The notes under the pieces were generated by a model. That model was not told the DNA's origin. It saw nothing but the letters and a program-made list of their open reading frames with translations, and ran no database searches. 64,000 bases of DNA from an uncultured Alteromonadales bacterium (GTDB lineage Bacteria > Pseudomonadota > Gammaproteobacteria > Pseudomonadales > Cellvibrionaceae). Below, piece after piece: positions 17,277 to 29,586 of the stretch. Position numbers and translations under genes: made by a program. The stretch lies in contig CALMJT010000104.1 of assembly GCA_937864365.1 (NCBI GenBank), positions 1 to 64,000 on the forward strand, given 5' to 3'. Position 1 is the first letter of the stretch. Every line of letters begins with the position of its first letter.

Positions 17277-20200
17277 ATGCGGCTCAAGTGCATTAAGCTT
17301 GCTGGTTTTAAATCCTTTGTTGATCCAACCACCGTTTATTTTCCGAGTAATTTGTGTGCGGTTGTGGGGCCAAACGGTTGTGGTAAATCAAATATCATCG
17401 ATGCCGTTCGTTGGGTAATGGGTGAGTCTTCGGCGAAAAACCTTCGTGGCGAGTCGATGACGGATGTTATTTTTAACGGATCGGGCAATCGCAAACCTAT
17501 TGGTCAAGCCAGTATCGAATTGGTTTTTGATAACAGCGACGGCACCATCATTGGTGAGTTCGCCAGTTATAACGAAATTTCTGTGCGCCGAAAGGTTACC
17601 CGTGATGGTCAAAACAACTACTACCTTAACGGTAATCGCTGTCGCCGCCGTGACATCACCGATTTATTCTTAGGTACCGGTCTTGGGCCGCGCAGTTACG
17701 CAATCATCGAACAGGGCATGATCTCAAAGCTTATTGAGGCAAAACCAGAAGATCTGCGTGTTTTTATTGAAGAAGCTGCCGGTATTTCTAAGTACAAAGA
17801 GCGCCGTCGCGATACCGAAAATCGTATGCGACGCACCATGGAAAACCTTGAGCGTTTGACAGACTTACGCGAAGAACTAGAGCGACAGCTGTCGCGCTTG
17901 GAGCGTCAAGCTCAGGCTGCGGAAAAATACACAGAGTACAAAAAGCTGGAGCGTCAATCTAAGGCTTGGTTACAAGCGCTGCGCTATAAAGAGCTAGATC
18001 AGCAAGCTCAGTTGAAATCCGGAGAAATTACCGAGCTTGAACTCAAAGTGGAAAGCTTTGTAACCGATCAAGTCAGTACCGATACCCAAATTGAGCGCTA
18101 CCGTCAAAACCATACCGAAGTGGGCGAGACCTTTAACGAAGTGCAAGGTCGTTTCTACTCGTTGGGCAACGATATCGCGCGAATCGAACAAAGTATTCAC
18201 CATACCGAAGAGCGTTCTCGTCAGCTGAAAGCTGATTTGCAGCAGGCCGAGCAGGAATTCAACGAAACTAAAGAGCATCTAGAAAGTGATCGTGAGCGAT
18301 CTGAACTGTTGCAAGTTGAGTTGATGGAGGTTGAGCCAGAAATGGAACTGCTTGCTGAAACCGAAGAGGTTTCAAGCGAAACATTGGCCGAATCAGAAGA
18401 GCAAATGCGCGCCTGGCAAACACGTTGGGATGAATTCAACCAAACGTCTGCGGCGCCCCGTCAACAGGCCGAGGTGCAACAGTCTCGCATTCAGCATCTA
18501 GAACAAGTTCAAACCCGATTGAATCAACGTATCGAACGACTGCGCGAAGAAAAATCCGGTTTGTCTGCGGTTGAAGGTGAAGAGAACTTAGAAATTCTGC
18601 GCGAAAAAATCGCCGAAATGGAATTAATCGGCGAGGAGTATGCCCAGCAATCTGAGCAGTTTAGCGATCAATTGCAATCTAAGCGGGCCGACGTAGAAAG
18701 CTTACGCAATAAGCTCGATGATGTACGCGCGCTTATTCAAACCCAAAAAGGACGCTTGGCTTCGTTGGAAGCACTTCAGCAGGCTGCATTAAGTCAATCT
18801 AGTGCTGCGGTTGATGAGTGGCTTGAAACTCACAATTTAAGATCAGCGCCAAAGCTTGCCGAAAAAATCCAAGTAACCGATGGCTGGAATTTGGCAGTAG
18901 AAACCGTTTTAGGGGCCAATTTACAAGCCGTCGCTACCGACGCTTTTGATGAATTTGCCAGCAGTCTTGAGGCCTTCAACGATGGCAACTTATTTTTGGT
19001 TGACGGAAAAGCATCGGCTCAACATAACGCCAGTGCCGATCTCGATTTGTTGAAATATGTTTCTGGTTCAGACGCCTTGCCATCTTTACTTGCTGGTGTA
19101 CAGGTGGCCGAAACTCTTACCGATGCACTGACACGACGAGCCGGATTGAGCCACGGTCAATCGATTATTACCCGTGATGGTATTTGGATTGGCTCAAATT
19201 GGGTTCGTGTTAAGCGTGAACATGACGCTGGTGCTGGCGTTTTAGCGCGTCAGCAAGAGCTTGAGTTGCTTTCTGAAAATCTTCATGAGAATCAAGAGGT
19301 TGCCGAAGATATCTCAAGTCAGCTTGAGGATGCTTTGGGCGCAGTTAAGGATCTTGAGCGTAAGCGTGAAGACGTCCGCCGTGAAGCCGATACTCATAAC
19401 CGTCAACGCAGTGAGCTTGCAGCGCAGCTTAGCGCTCAACAAGTCCAAATCGAACAGATTTTGGTGCGCCGTCAACGTGTTGATCAAGAAATCAATGAAG
19501 CGCTAACCCAACAACATCAAGAGAGCAAAAATCTATCCGAAGCGAGAGCCATTTTAGAAGACGCTATTGAGGCGATGGAAAACGATTCCAGTCAGCGTGA
19601 ATCCTTAATGGCTGAACGCGATCGAATTCGCCAAGCATTGGAAGACGCACGAGTTAAGGCGCGAGAAAATAAAGATAAGTCGCACCAGTTAGCGATGCAG
19701 TATCAATCTTTAAAAACACAGCTGGACTCGATTCGGTCTTCTTTGAGTCGAACCGAGCAATTGCACTTACGAGCCAAAGAACGCCGCGAGTCGCTGCTTG
19801 AAAATATCGAAAATACGCAAGATCCGGCAGAAGAGCAGAAGTCTGAGTTGGAAGCTCTGTTGCAAAAACGTATGTCGGTTGAAGCCGAATTAACCGCAGC
19901 AAGAACCGCGGTGCAAGAGGTTGAACATCAACTGCGTGAGTTAGAACAGTCTCGCGGTAAGGTCGAGCAAACTCTCGCTCAAGTTCGCGGGGTACTTGAA
20001 AAGGCGCGTTTGTCTGCTCGTGAGTTAGAGACCAAGCGTGAATCTGCACTGGAACAGTTAAAAGCCGAGAATTATGAGTTAGAACAAACCCTCGCCGAGC
20101 TCGCCGATGACATTACCGAAGATTCTTTGGTTAGCGAAATCGAAGGTTTAGAGTCGAAAATTTCACGCCTAGGTGCTATCAATCTGGCGGCGATTGATGA

Positions 20201-20783
20201 ATATAAAACCGAGTCAGAACGTAAAAATTATTTAGATCGCCAAGATGCCGATTTGCGTGACGCACTAGAAATGCTGGAAAATGCAATCCGCAAAATTGAC
20301 AGGGAAACTCGAACTCGATTTAAAGAAACCTTCGATCAAGTTAACTCTGGACTGCAAGAGCTATTTCCAAAAGTTTTTGGCGGCGGCCATGCTTATCTGG
20401 AGCTCACCGGTGATGATTTGTTGGATACCGGTATCGCCATTATGGCGCGCCCTCCGGGCAAACGAAACAGCACCATTCATTTGCTCTCCGGTGGTGAAAA
20501 AGCACTTACAGCAATTGCATTGGTCTTTTCGATTTTCCGTTTGAATCCGGCGCCGTTTTGTATGCTCGATGAGGTTGATGCGCCGCTTGACGACGCTAAC
20601 GTGGGTCGTTACGCACGCATGGTTGAAGAAATGAGTTCACAGGTTCAATTTATTTACATCACCCATAATAAAGGGGCGATGGAAATGGCGCAGAACCTTC
20701 TCGGCGTTACCATGCACGAACCCGGCGTTTCGCGACTGGTTTCGGTGGATGTCGAAGAAGCAGCAGAATTGGCGGCGAGCTAA
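17277..20783 (+). CDS. smc: Chromosome segregation protein SMC
   Basis: 1168 aa; Walker A GPNGCGKSNIIDAVRWVMGE; C-terminal LSGGEKALTAIAL and DEVDAPLDDANV. Confidence 0.97.
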   Translation: MRLKCIKLAGFKSFVDPTTVYFPSNLCAVVGPNGCGKSNIIDAVRWVMGESSAKNLRGESMTDVIFNGSGNRKPIGQASIELVFDNSDGTIIGEFASYNEISVRRKVTRDGQNNYYLNGNRCRRRDITDLFLGTGLGPRSYAIIEQGMISKLIEAKPEDLRVFIEEAAGISKYKERRRDTENRMRRTMENLERLTDLREELERQLSRLERQAQAAEKYTEYKKLERQSKAWLQALRYKELDQQAQLKSGEITELELKVESFVTDQVSTDTQIERYRQNHTEVGETFNEVQGRFYSLGNDIARIEQSIHHTEERSRQLKADLQQAEQEFNETKEHLESDRERSELLQVELMEVEPEMELLAETEEVSSETLAESEEQMRAWQTRWDEFNQTSAAPRQQAEVQQSRIQHLEQVQTRLNQRIERLREEKSGLSAVEGEENLEILREKIAEMELIGEEYAQQSEQFSDQLQSKRADVESLRNKLDDVRALIQTQKGRLASLEALQQAALSQSSAAVDEWLETHNLRSAPKLAEKIQVTDGWNLAVETVLGANLQAVATDAFDEFASSLEAFNDGNLFLVDGKASAQHNASADLDLLKYVSGSDALPSLLAGVQVAETLTDALTRRAGLSHGQSIITRDGIWIGSNWVRVKREHDAGAGVLARQQELELLSENLHENQEVAEDISSQLEDALGAVKDLERKREDVRREADTHNRQRSELAAQLSAQQVQIEQILVRRQRVDQEINEALTQQHQESKNLSEARAILEDAIEAMENDSSQRESLMAERDRIRQALEDARVKARENKDKSHQLAMQYQSLKTQLDSIRSSLSRTEQLHLRAKERRESLLENIENTQDPAEEQKSELEALLQKRMSVEAELTAARTAVQEVEHQLRELEQSRGKVEQTLAQVRGVLEKARLSARELETKRESALEQLKAENYELEQTLAELADDITEDSLVSEIEGLESKISRLGAINLAAIDEYKTESERKNYLDRQDADLRDALEMLENAIRKIDRETRTRFKETFDQVNSGLQELFPKVFGGGHAYLELTGDDLLDTGIAIMARPPGKRNSTIHLLSGGEKALTAIALVFSIFRLNPAPFCMLDEVDAPLDDANVGRYARMVEEMSSQVQFIYITHNKGAMEMAQNLLGVTMHEPGVSRLVSVDVEEAAELAAS

Positions 20784-20862
20784 ACACGGTTTATCGAGCT
20801 TGCATAAGAATACACATTACTCACACCAGGTGTTTTGGTGTTTGTCAGAGGCAGTTTAATTT

Positions 20863-21876
20863 ATGGAATTCGCCGCACGTGAGTGGCTTACCGTAATCAT
20901 TGGTTTGGCTATTTTAGCCGTAATTTTGGACGGAGTTCGCCGAATGCGACACGCCAAACGCGGCTCAATTAAAGTATCTGCAAATGTTCAGGTTGGCGGT
21001 AATAAAGCCGATTTGGAACGCTATGGCAGCGAACTCCCAAGTGGTGGCGCACGAGTTGTCGCCCAACGCGATGAGGTTTCTGCCGAGCAACTGAATCGTG
21101 TCGTAAAAGAATCCTACAGTGCCAGTAAAACCACCAAGGGATATCGTATTCCCGAACAGGTTACATTAAATCTGGATGAGTCTGTGCCTATGCTAATGGA
21201 CTCGGTTGTTGAACCGGATCAGGCGCAAAAACAGAAAGAGCCTACGTTGGGTAACATCGATGATCTAGAGGTTCCGGAGAACGAACCACAACTGCGAGCA
21301 GAACCTGAAGAATCTTTGCGATCGAACACGTCATTTACGGTTAGTGGTTCAAACCCGCTTGATGAACCTCAAGCTCAAGCGGACGTCGAGCATTCAGCCG
21401 ATGCCGAGCCCGAGCTAGATGAAATCGAACATCATTACGAAGAGCCCGAAGAAGTCTTGGTCATTAATATTATGGCGCCAAGCGGCGAGTATTTTTCTGG
21501 CGGTGCGATTCTGGATGCTTGTATCGAAGAAGGGATGCGCTTTGGTGAAATGAATATTTTCCATCGCCACCGCGATATTGAGGGCAGGCAACCAATTATT
21601 TTTAGCATGGCTAACATCGTTATGCCAGGTACGTTTAACATCCAAGAAATGGATCGATTTTATACGCCGGGCGTGAGTTTCTTTCTGGCGTTACCCTGTT
21701 CCGGCAAAAGTATGGATGCCTTCGATTTGCTCTATAACACCGCGAAGAACCTTGCAAATTATTGGGGTGGTGAGTTAAAAGACGAAAATCGCAGTGTCTT
21801 AACCCAGCAAACGGTCGAGCATTATCGCCAGCGTATACGTGATTACGAACGCAAGCGGCTAACACACCCACACTGA
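20863..21876 (+). CDS. zipA: Cell division protein ZipA
   Basis: N-terminal TM, acidic linker, C-terminal FtsZ-binding domain (LVINIMAPSGEYFSGGAILDAC...); between smc and ligA. Confidence 0.92.
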   Translation: MEFAAREWLTVIIGLAILAVILDGVRRMRHAKRGSIKVSANVQVGGNKADLERYGSELPSGGARVVAQRDEVSAEQLNRVVKESYSASKTTKGYRIPEQVTLNLDESVPMLMDSVVEPDQAQKQKEPTLGNIDDLEVPENEPQLRAEPEESLRSNTSFTVSGSNPLDEPQAQADVEHSADAEPELDEIEHHYEEPEEVLVINIMAPSGEYFSGGAILDACIEEGMRFGEMNIFHRHRDIEGRQPIIFSMANIVMPGTFNIQEMDRFYTPGVSFFLALPCSGKSMDAFDLLYNTAKNLANYWGGELKDENRSVLTQQTVEHYRQRIRDYERKRLTHPH

Positions 21877-21898
21877 GCCATAACGTTAAGTGATATTG

Positions 21899-21936
21899 AG
21901 CCTGCAAGTAAATCATTAAACCTTGCGGGCTTTTTT
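21899..21936 (+). terminator. Intrinsic terminator after zipA
   Basis: GCCTGCAAG...CTTGCGGGCTTTTTT. Confidence 0.7.
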
Positions 21937-21966
21937 ACATTTGCAGTCTTAATTTCGAATATCTAA

Positions 21967-24015
<2,049 letters not shown>

Positions 24016-24113
24016 AATCTCTTACGCTTTTGGTGTAATAACATTATTGAGTTCAAGGGCTCATTTAGGCGATGTAAATTATTAAATGGACTAAATCAAT
24101 CTGAGAGCTGCGG

Positions 24114-24746
24114 GTGTATCGAAAATTAAGCAACCTATTTATCACGATTAGAGTTTTTGCGGTGGTTACCTTGTGCATTGCACTTGCTGCGTGTACTTCA
24201 TCACCGCCTAAACATACCGAAAACATCTGCGATATTTTTGATGAGAAGCGCGGTTGGTATGACGATGCCAAAAAGGCTGAAAAGCGCTGGGGTTCGTCCA
24301 TACCAACAATGATGGCAATTATGTATCAGGAGTCTGGCTTTGTTGCCAAGGCTCGGCCAAAGCGGAAGAAGTTCTTGTGGATTTTTCCCGGTGCCAGGCC
24401 CAGTGATGCCTATGGCTACGCCCAAGTAAAAGACGATACTTGGAAATGGTACAAAAAATCATCGGGTCGGTCGGGTGCAGACCGACACGATTTTGATGAT
24501 GCCATCGATTTTGTCGGTTGGTACAACAAACAAAGCCAAAAACTCAGTAATATTAATCTCTCTAATACCTACGGTTTGTATTTGGCGTATCACGAAGGGC
24601 ATGGCGGTTTTAACCGTAAAACCTATGCGAGTAAAGATTGGCTAAAAGCAACGGCTCGAAAAGTTGCTGATCGTGCTAGTCGATATACGACGCAGTTGCA
24701 ACGTTGTGAAAAACGGTTAAGTAGTAAGGGTTGGTGGATTTTTTAA
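24114..24746 (+). CDS. Transglycosylase SLT domain-containing lipoprotein
   Basis: Lipobox LAAC; MMAIMYQESGF...DAYGYAQVKDDTWKWY...YLAYHEGHGGF. GTG start. Confidence 0.85.
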   Translation: MYRKLSNLFITIRVFAVVTLCIALAACTSSPPKHTENICDIFDEKRGWYDDAKKAEKRWGSSIPTMMAIMYQESGFVAKARPKRKKFLWIFPGARPSDAYGYAQVKDDTWKWYKKSSGRSGADRHDFDDAIDFVGWYNKQSQKLSNINLSNTYGLYLAYHEGHGGFNRKTYASKDWLKATARKVADRASRYTTQLQRCEKRLSSKGWWIF

Positions 24747-24824
24747 CCTTTGATTATGTAACGTTTTGGGTGAGTTTTAAGCAAATCTACAATCCTCTAA
24801 CGATTATCAACGAGAGAATATTGG

Positions 24825-25238
24825 GTGGAATTCGAATCTTTAGTTTACGGATGTATTATCGACTCCAAGCGCTTGGACGCCGAGCGACGAGAAATAAATC
24901 GCAAGGCCATGTTGGAGTTGCCTTCACAAGATGAGTGGCAGTTTTTGGCTCGGGAGATGTTTTCGTTACCACAGCCATCACCAGAATTAGACACCGTTAA
25001 TAACGAAGTTTTTCATTTTGGCGCATCTTATCGCGGTATTGAATACGAATGGCAAAGTTGGATTGCGCAATTTGAGCAGCTGCTTTCTAAAATGTATTGG
25101 GTTTCTGCAAAGGTTCATCTGGAAACTGTGCTCTCTGGCAGCCATACTTTTACGTGGGAGACCAGTGGCGATTTTCACACGCCGGGCTCTGGGGATATGC
25201 AAGTGCAATGTGAATGGTCCCGTGAAGACGCATTCTAA
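24825..25238 (+). CDS. Hypothetical protein (137 aa)
   Basis: ORF with GTG start; no family recognised. Confidence 0.55.
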   Translation: MEFESLVYGCIIDSKRLDAERREINRKAMLELPSQDEWQFLAREMFSLPQPSPELDTVNNEVFHFGASYRGIEYEWQSWIAQFEQLLSKMYWVSAKVHLETVLSGSHTFTWETSGDFHTPGSGDMQVQCEWSREDAF

Positions 25239-25276
25239 GCACACTCATTATTCGTGATATGTAAAGTAGGTGATAT

Positions 25277-25507
25277 TTGTTTATTTTTAAGCGTAAGTTC
25301 AAACGTACAACAACAACACTTGTTGGTGTGTTCGCTCTAGCGTCTTTTCTAGGACTGGCTGTGTGGGGGTGGGGAGTACCGGCTTACGCCATACGTAATT
25401 TTTTTCTAATTTGCGTACTGTTTTTACTGTTGATTTTAATAATTGCTGCTCTCACTGGATTATTAGTGTTACTGCTTCGAAAACTTAAAAATTCGAGTAA
25501 CGAATAA
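25277..25507 (+). CDS. Small two-TM hypothetical protein
   Basis: TTG start; two hydrophobic segments. Confidence 0.45.
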   Translation: MFIFKRKFKRTTTTLVGVFALASFLGLAVWGWGVPAYAIRNFFLICVLFLLLILIIAALTGLLVLLLRKLKNSSNE

Positions 25508-25608
25508 CCGGTTTTATTTTCGAAATTTATAAGTATTCAGTTATTTTCTTTTCCAGTTTTTTCTTTGCTTAACGGGCCTTTTTCGTTAGGCTCATTAGCA
25601 ATTTTTGC

Positions 25609-25642
25609 CTTCTGATTAAATTCAGGAAGAGTTAATCAGGGG
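25609..25642 (+). repeat. Hairpin remnant (copy E) possibly related to the MITE-like family
   Basis: CTTCTGATTAA-attcaggaagag-TTAATCAGGGG, fully paired allowing G-U; similar to the left hairpin of copy A. Confidence 0.4.
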
Positions 25643-25683
25643 CTTCTAAAAGTCCTCATTAATTAACCATTAAAAGTGATTGA

Positions 25684-26817
25684 ATGTCCCGAGCGTTAGT
25701 TTTATCTGGTGGCGGTGCTAGAGCCGCCTATCAGGTTGGTGTGTTAAATGCCGTTAATGACATTATTGGCAAGTCTGAAACTTCTCCTTTTCCCATTATT
25801 TGCGGTACATCTGCTGGAGCAATTAATGCGCTGGCCTTGGCATCGCATTTAAGTACCTTCGATAACGCCATTGCTGATTTGGTGACTATTTGGGATAACC
25901 TACACGTTGAAAATGTCGTAAAAGCTGGCTGGAAAGATATTGCTTTGGGCGTAAAACGTCTTACCGGAGCGTTTTTTAATCAGGGTATCGCTAAGTCTGA
26001 CTCCATAGCCTTACTCGACAATTCCCCGCTGAAAACTCTGCTGCAAAGTCATATTAATTTTTCAAACCTAAAACCTTCTATTGAATCTGGAAAACTTCAC
26101 GCTGTTGCTGTAACTGCTATGGCCTACAGTACCGGTGAATCCATTAGTTTCTTTCAGGGACATTCATCCATTCGCAATTGGCGCCGTTATAATCGTTTAG
26201 GGTTGTCTACGGAACTATCCATCGATCACCTTTTGGCGTCTTCTGCGATTCCCGGAGTTTTTCCAAGCGTAAAAATTAATGATGAATATTACGGCGATGG
26301 TGCTGTTCGACAGTTATCGCCATTGAGTACCGCGTTGCAATTAGGCGCCGATAAAATATTCATTGTGGGTGTGAGCGATAGCCGAAATCCTGAGCACTGG
26401 AATAAACGGCACATGGCTAAACATTCTCCTTCTATGGGGCAAATGTTTGGGCATTTGTTAGATTCCGCTTTTTTGGATTCTATGGATGCCGATCTAGAGC
26501 ATTTAGAGCACGTCAACGACTTAATTAATTTGATTCCAGCGCCGCTTAGGGTGGGTCATCCTAAAGCGCGAAAAATAGAATCGATTTCAATTTCTCCCAC
26601 CAAAGACGTAGATCGAATCGCTGGTCGTCATGTCCGTTATCTTCCTAAACCTTTGAAAGCAATCTTGGCATCGTCTGGCGCTACCGCAAAAGGTGGTGGA
26701 GCCGGTTTGGCCAGTTATCTTTTATTTTCTAATAAATTCACGAAAACTCTGATGGATCTTGGTTACCAAGATGCTATGTGGGAACGTGACAAGATATTGC
26801 GCTTTTTTGAAGATTGA
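25684..26817 (+). CDS. Patatin-like phospholipase family protein
   Basis: LSGGGARAAYQVGVL, GTSAGAINA (GxSxG), YYGDGAVRQLSPLS. Confidence 0.93.
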   Translation: MSRALVLSGGGARAAYQVGVLNAVNDIIGKSETSPFPIICGTSAGAINALALASHLSTFDNAIADLVTIWDNLHVENVVKAGWKDIALGVKRLTGAFFNQGIAKSDSIALLDNSPLKTLLQSHINFSNLKPSIESGKLHAVAVTAMAYSTGESISFFQGHSSIRNWRRYNRLGLSTELSIDHLLASSAIPGVFPSVKINDEYYGDGAVRQLSPLSTALQLGADKIFIVGVSDSRNPEHWNKRHMAKHSPSMGQMFGHLLDSAFLDSMDADLEHLEHVNDLINLIPAPLRVGHPKARKIESISISPTKDVDRIAGRHVRYLPKPLKAILASSGATAKGGGAGLASYLLFSNKFTKTLMDLGYQDAMWERDKILRFFED

Positions 26818-26986
26818 TTATTCGAAGTGGTTATTTATTATTCGTGATTCTGCGAAGTAATCCAAATGGTGCATGTTTTGGCTGAAATGCCAACATTTAT
26901 GACCATAAAACCCGTTTAGTATCCTTTCTTGGCGCACTAGACTGCACGCTATAATTGATCTAGCTCTGACCTTCTTTGGAATTACC

Positions 26987-28897
26987 ATGACTTTGTCTGC
27001 ACGTTTACCTGTAATTGTTGGTTTTGGCGGCTATAACGCCGCTGGTCGTACATCTTTTCATCACGGTTATAAACGTTTAGTAATCGATAGTATCGATTCG
27101 ACAGAGCGCAACAAGACAATTGCTGGTTTAGCTGTGTTAATGGGTTATGCCAAAAAAAGCGAAAATGGTTACATCATTGGTGAACAGACGGGTTTGTCGT
27201 TAGAGCAAACCGTTGGGTTATTAGAGACAGATGTACTCGCGAACACTTTAATTCGTCGTATTGATAAAGACGTGTATTTCGATGTTGATAGCGTCAAATG
27301 GCACAAAAAAACCACTTTAGATTCGGCAACTGGTGAAGCGATCGAATTTAAAGTTCGTACTCGTGATTTGCCAGAGCCATTACCCGAAGGTTGGGAAATT
27401 ATTGCCGAAGACGGCAAAACTACCACCATTGCCGTCAGTTCTTTGAGCAACATTAAAGTCGATAGCTATCGCGATTTTCCGGTTAAATCTGCGGGACAGT
27501 TGCCAAAAGGATTCGATATCTCCAGCCATTATAATTCCCACTTTCACCCTCGTGCGCTGCAAATGGCGGTGTTGGGTGCGTCTGACGCCATTCGTTCGGT
27601 GGGCATAGATTGGCAAGATATATTGAATGCAGTTTCTCCCGATGAAATCGGTGTTTATGCCAGTAATATTATGGCGCAGCTTGACGAGCACGGCGCAGGC
27701 GGAATGTTGCAGTCTCGATTACTTGGCTCGCGCGTATCGACCAAAAATTTAATTTTGGGCCTCAACTCAATGACTACCGATTTTATCAACGCCTATGTTA
27801 TTGGTAGCGTGGGTAGTTCGGCTTCTATTACCGGGGCTTGCGCAAGCTTTTTGTATAATATGAACACTGCTATAGAAGAAATTCGTAGCGGTCGTAAGCG
27901 TGTGGTAATTGTTGGTGGTTGTGAAGCGCCGGTAACCAGTGAAATTATCGACGGTTACGCAACCATGGGTGCTTTAGCAACTGAAGACGCTCAAAAGCGT
28001 TTATACAATGTTGATGAGGTTGACCACAGTCGCTCCAGTCGTCCATTTTCTGATAACTGCGGTTTTACGATTGCTGAATCTAGCCAATTTACGGTGTTAA
28101 TGGATGACGAATTAGCTCTTGAGCTGGGTGCGCAAATTCACGGTTCTGTTGCCGGGGTATTCTTAAATTCAGACGGTTATAAAAAGTCTATTTCTGCTCC
28201 CGGCGCCGGTAACTATTTGACTATGGCTCGGGCTGTGGCCAGTGCTCAATCTATGTTTGGCAAGGAGTCAGTTCAGTCGAGTATTTTATTGGCTCACGGA
28301 TCTAGCACACCTAAGAATAGAGAAACCGAATCTGTTTTATTTGACGAAGTCGCTAAGACGTTCGGCATAGAAAATTGGCCAACCATTGCCATTAAAGCGT
28401 TTTTGGGCCATTCCTTGGCGCCTGCCAGCGGTGATCAAGTGAATGCGGCTTTGGGTATGTTTAAATATAAAGTTCTGCCCGGAATTCGCACCGCGGATAA
28501 TATTGCCGACGATGTTGCACGAAGTCATTTAAATATTTTCTTGGATGACATTAAAGTCGAACATAATCTTGATTTGGCTTTTATCAACTCGAAAGGTTTT
28601 GGGGGCGCCAACGCTACTGGTATTTTAGTATCGCCAGAAAAAACTCTGCAAATGCTCGAAAAGCGCTGGGGTTCCGACGTTTTAGATCAGTATTTTTCTA
28701 AGCTAGACGCTACCGTAACACGCGCAAACGAATACGATCAAAGCGCTTTAGCCGGAGATTTACAGGTAATTTATCAGTTTGGTGAAGGTGTTATTGAAGA
28801 AGGTAAGATTGAAATGACCACCACAAGCATCCGCGTTCCCGGATTTGAAAATCCAATAAGTTTGGAAATGTCGAATCTCTACAAAGACATGCTTTAA
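26987..28897 (+). CDS. fabY: Beta-ketoacyl-ACP synthase, FabY-like
   Basis: VIVGFGGYNAAGRTSFHHGYKRLVID; GACASFLYNMNTAIEEIRSG active-site Cys; LGHSLAPASGDQVNAALGMF. Length 636 aa, as recalled for P. aeruginosa FabY. Confidence 0.8.
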   Translation: MTLSARLPVIVGFGGYNAAGRTSFHHGYKRLVIDSIDSTERNKTIAGLAVLMGYAKKSENGYIIGEQTGLSLEQTVGLLETDVLANTLIRRIDKDVYFDVDSVKWHKKTTLDSATGEAIEFKVRTRDLPEPLPEGWEIIAEDGKTTTIAVSSLSNIKVDSYRDFPVKSAGQLPKGFDISSHYNSHFHPRALQMAVLGASDAIRSVGIDWQDILNAVSPDEIGVYASNIMAQLDEHGAGGMLQSRLLGSRVSTKNLILGLNSMTTDFINAYVIGSVGSSASITGACASFLYNMNTAIEEIRSGRKRVVIVGGCEAPVTSEIIDGYATMGALATEDAQKRLYNVDEVDHSRSSRPFSDNCGFTIAESSQFTVLMDDELALELGAQIHGSVAGVFLNSDGYKKSISAPGAGNYLTMARAVASAQSMFGKESVQSSILLAHGSSTPKNRETESVLFDEVAKTFGIENWPTIAIKAFLGHSLAPASGDQVNAALGMFKYKVLPGIRTADNIADDVARSHLNIFLDDIKVEHNLDLAFINSKGFGGANATGILVSPEKTLQMLEKRWGSDVLDQYFSKLDATVTRANEYDQSALAGDLQVIYQFGEGVIEEGKIEMTTTSIRVPGFENPISLEMSNLYKDML

Positions 28898-29060
28898 GGA
28901 AACCCTGATTCATCTAGAGTTTCTTGTGGTACAAGGATGTGCCGTCAATTTCTAGATGCGTAAGTGATTGAAATCGTGAAAAAATTAAAAATCGCTGTTT
29001 CGTTTCCTACTCTTCTATTAAATCTCTGATCTAATAATCGAAAAATTAATCAAAGATTCC
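28898..29060 (-). mobile_element. MITE-like element, copy C (163 bp, inverted relative to A)
   Basis: TTAA direct repeats at 28894-28897 and 29061-29064. Reverse complement GGAATCTTTGATTAA...TTTTTCACGATTTCAATCACTTACGCATCTAGAAATTGACGGCACATCCTTG...ATGAATCAGGGTTTCC aligns to copy A. Confidence 0.78.
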
Positions 29061-29175
29061 TTAAGTGGTTTTTCGCATACACTCAAAAAAAGCGAATGTA
29101 TGCGGGTTACTATTCTTTTAGATTAATGATTAACGTCAATTAATTCTTAGCCATTATTTACCAAATAAGGCGTAA

Positions 29176-29553
29176 TTAACCCTGTGACTCGATGTGTTTG
29201 GCCATTATTTTCGCAAATTCGCTGTTCGATCCAAAATAGTCTAATTGCGTAATCGTGCAATTTGGGTAAGCCGTTAAGCATTCTTGTATTTGTGCGGGAA
29301 TATCTACGCCAACGTGCTTTCCTTGATTAAAAAACATCGGGTAGATATCTATATTTTCAATGCCATTTTCATAAAGCACCTCCACTGCATCCAGCATAGA
29401 AGGATCGCAAAGTTCTAAGAAAATAGGTTCTACGATTTTGTAGCCACTTACATACTCAGATAATTGGTTAACAATGGTTTTAAATTCATCGTTAGCTTTT
29501 TGCGCGCGGCTGCCATGCGCCATAACCAATAAAGCTTTTGTGTTTGTGCTCAT
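29176..29553 (-). CDS. CbiX-like sirohydrochlorin chelatase family protein (small form)
   Basis: LLVMAHGSRAQKANDEF...EPIFLELCDPSMLDAVEVLYENGIENIDIYPMFFNQGKHVGVDIP. Confidence 0.88.
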   Translation of the reverse strand: MSTNTKALLVMAHGSRAQKANDEFKTIVNQLSEYVSGYKIVEPIFLELCDPSMLDAVEVLYENGIENIDIYPMFFNQGKHVGVDIPAQIQECLTAYPNCTITQLDYFGSNSEFAKIMAKHIESQG

Positions 29554-29586
29554 GGCATTATTTACCTTTTGATGAAAATCTGAGTA

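Noticed and set aside
19654-20049. 131-aa minus-strand ORF inside smc
   Set aside because: Antisense to a strongly conserved SMC coiled-coil region.
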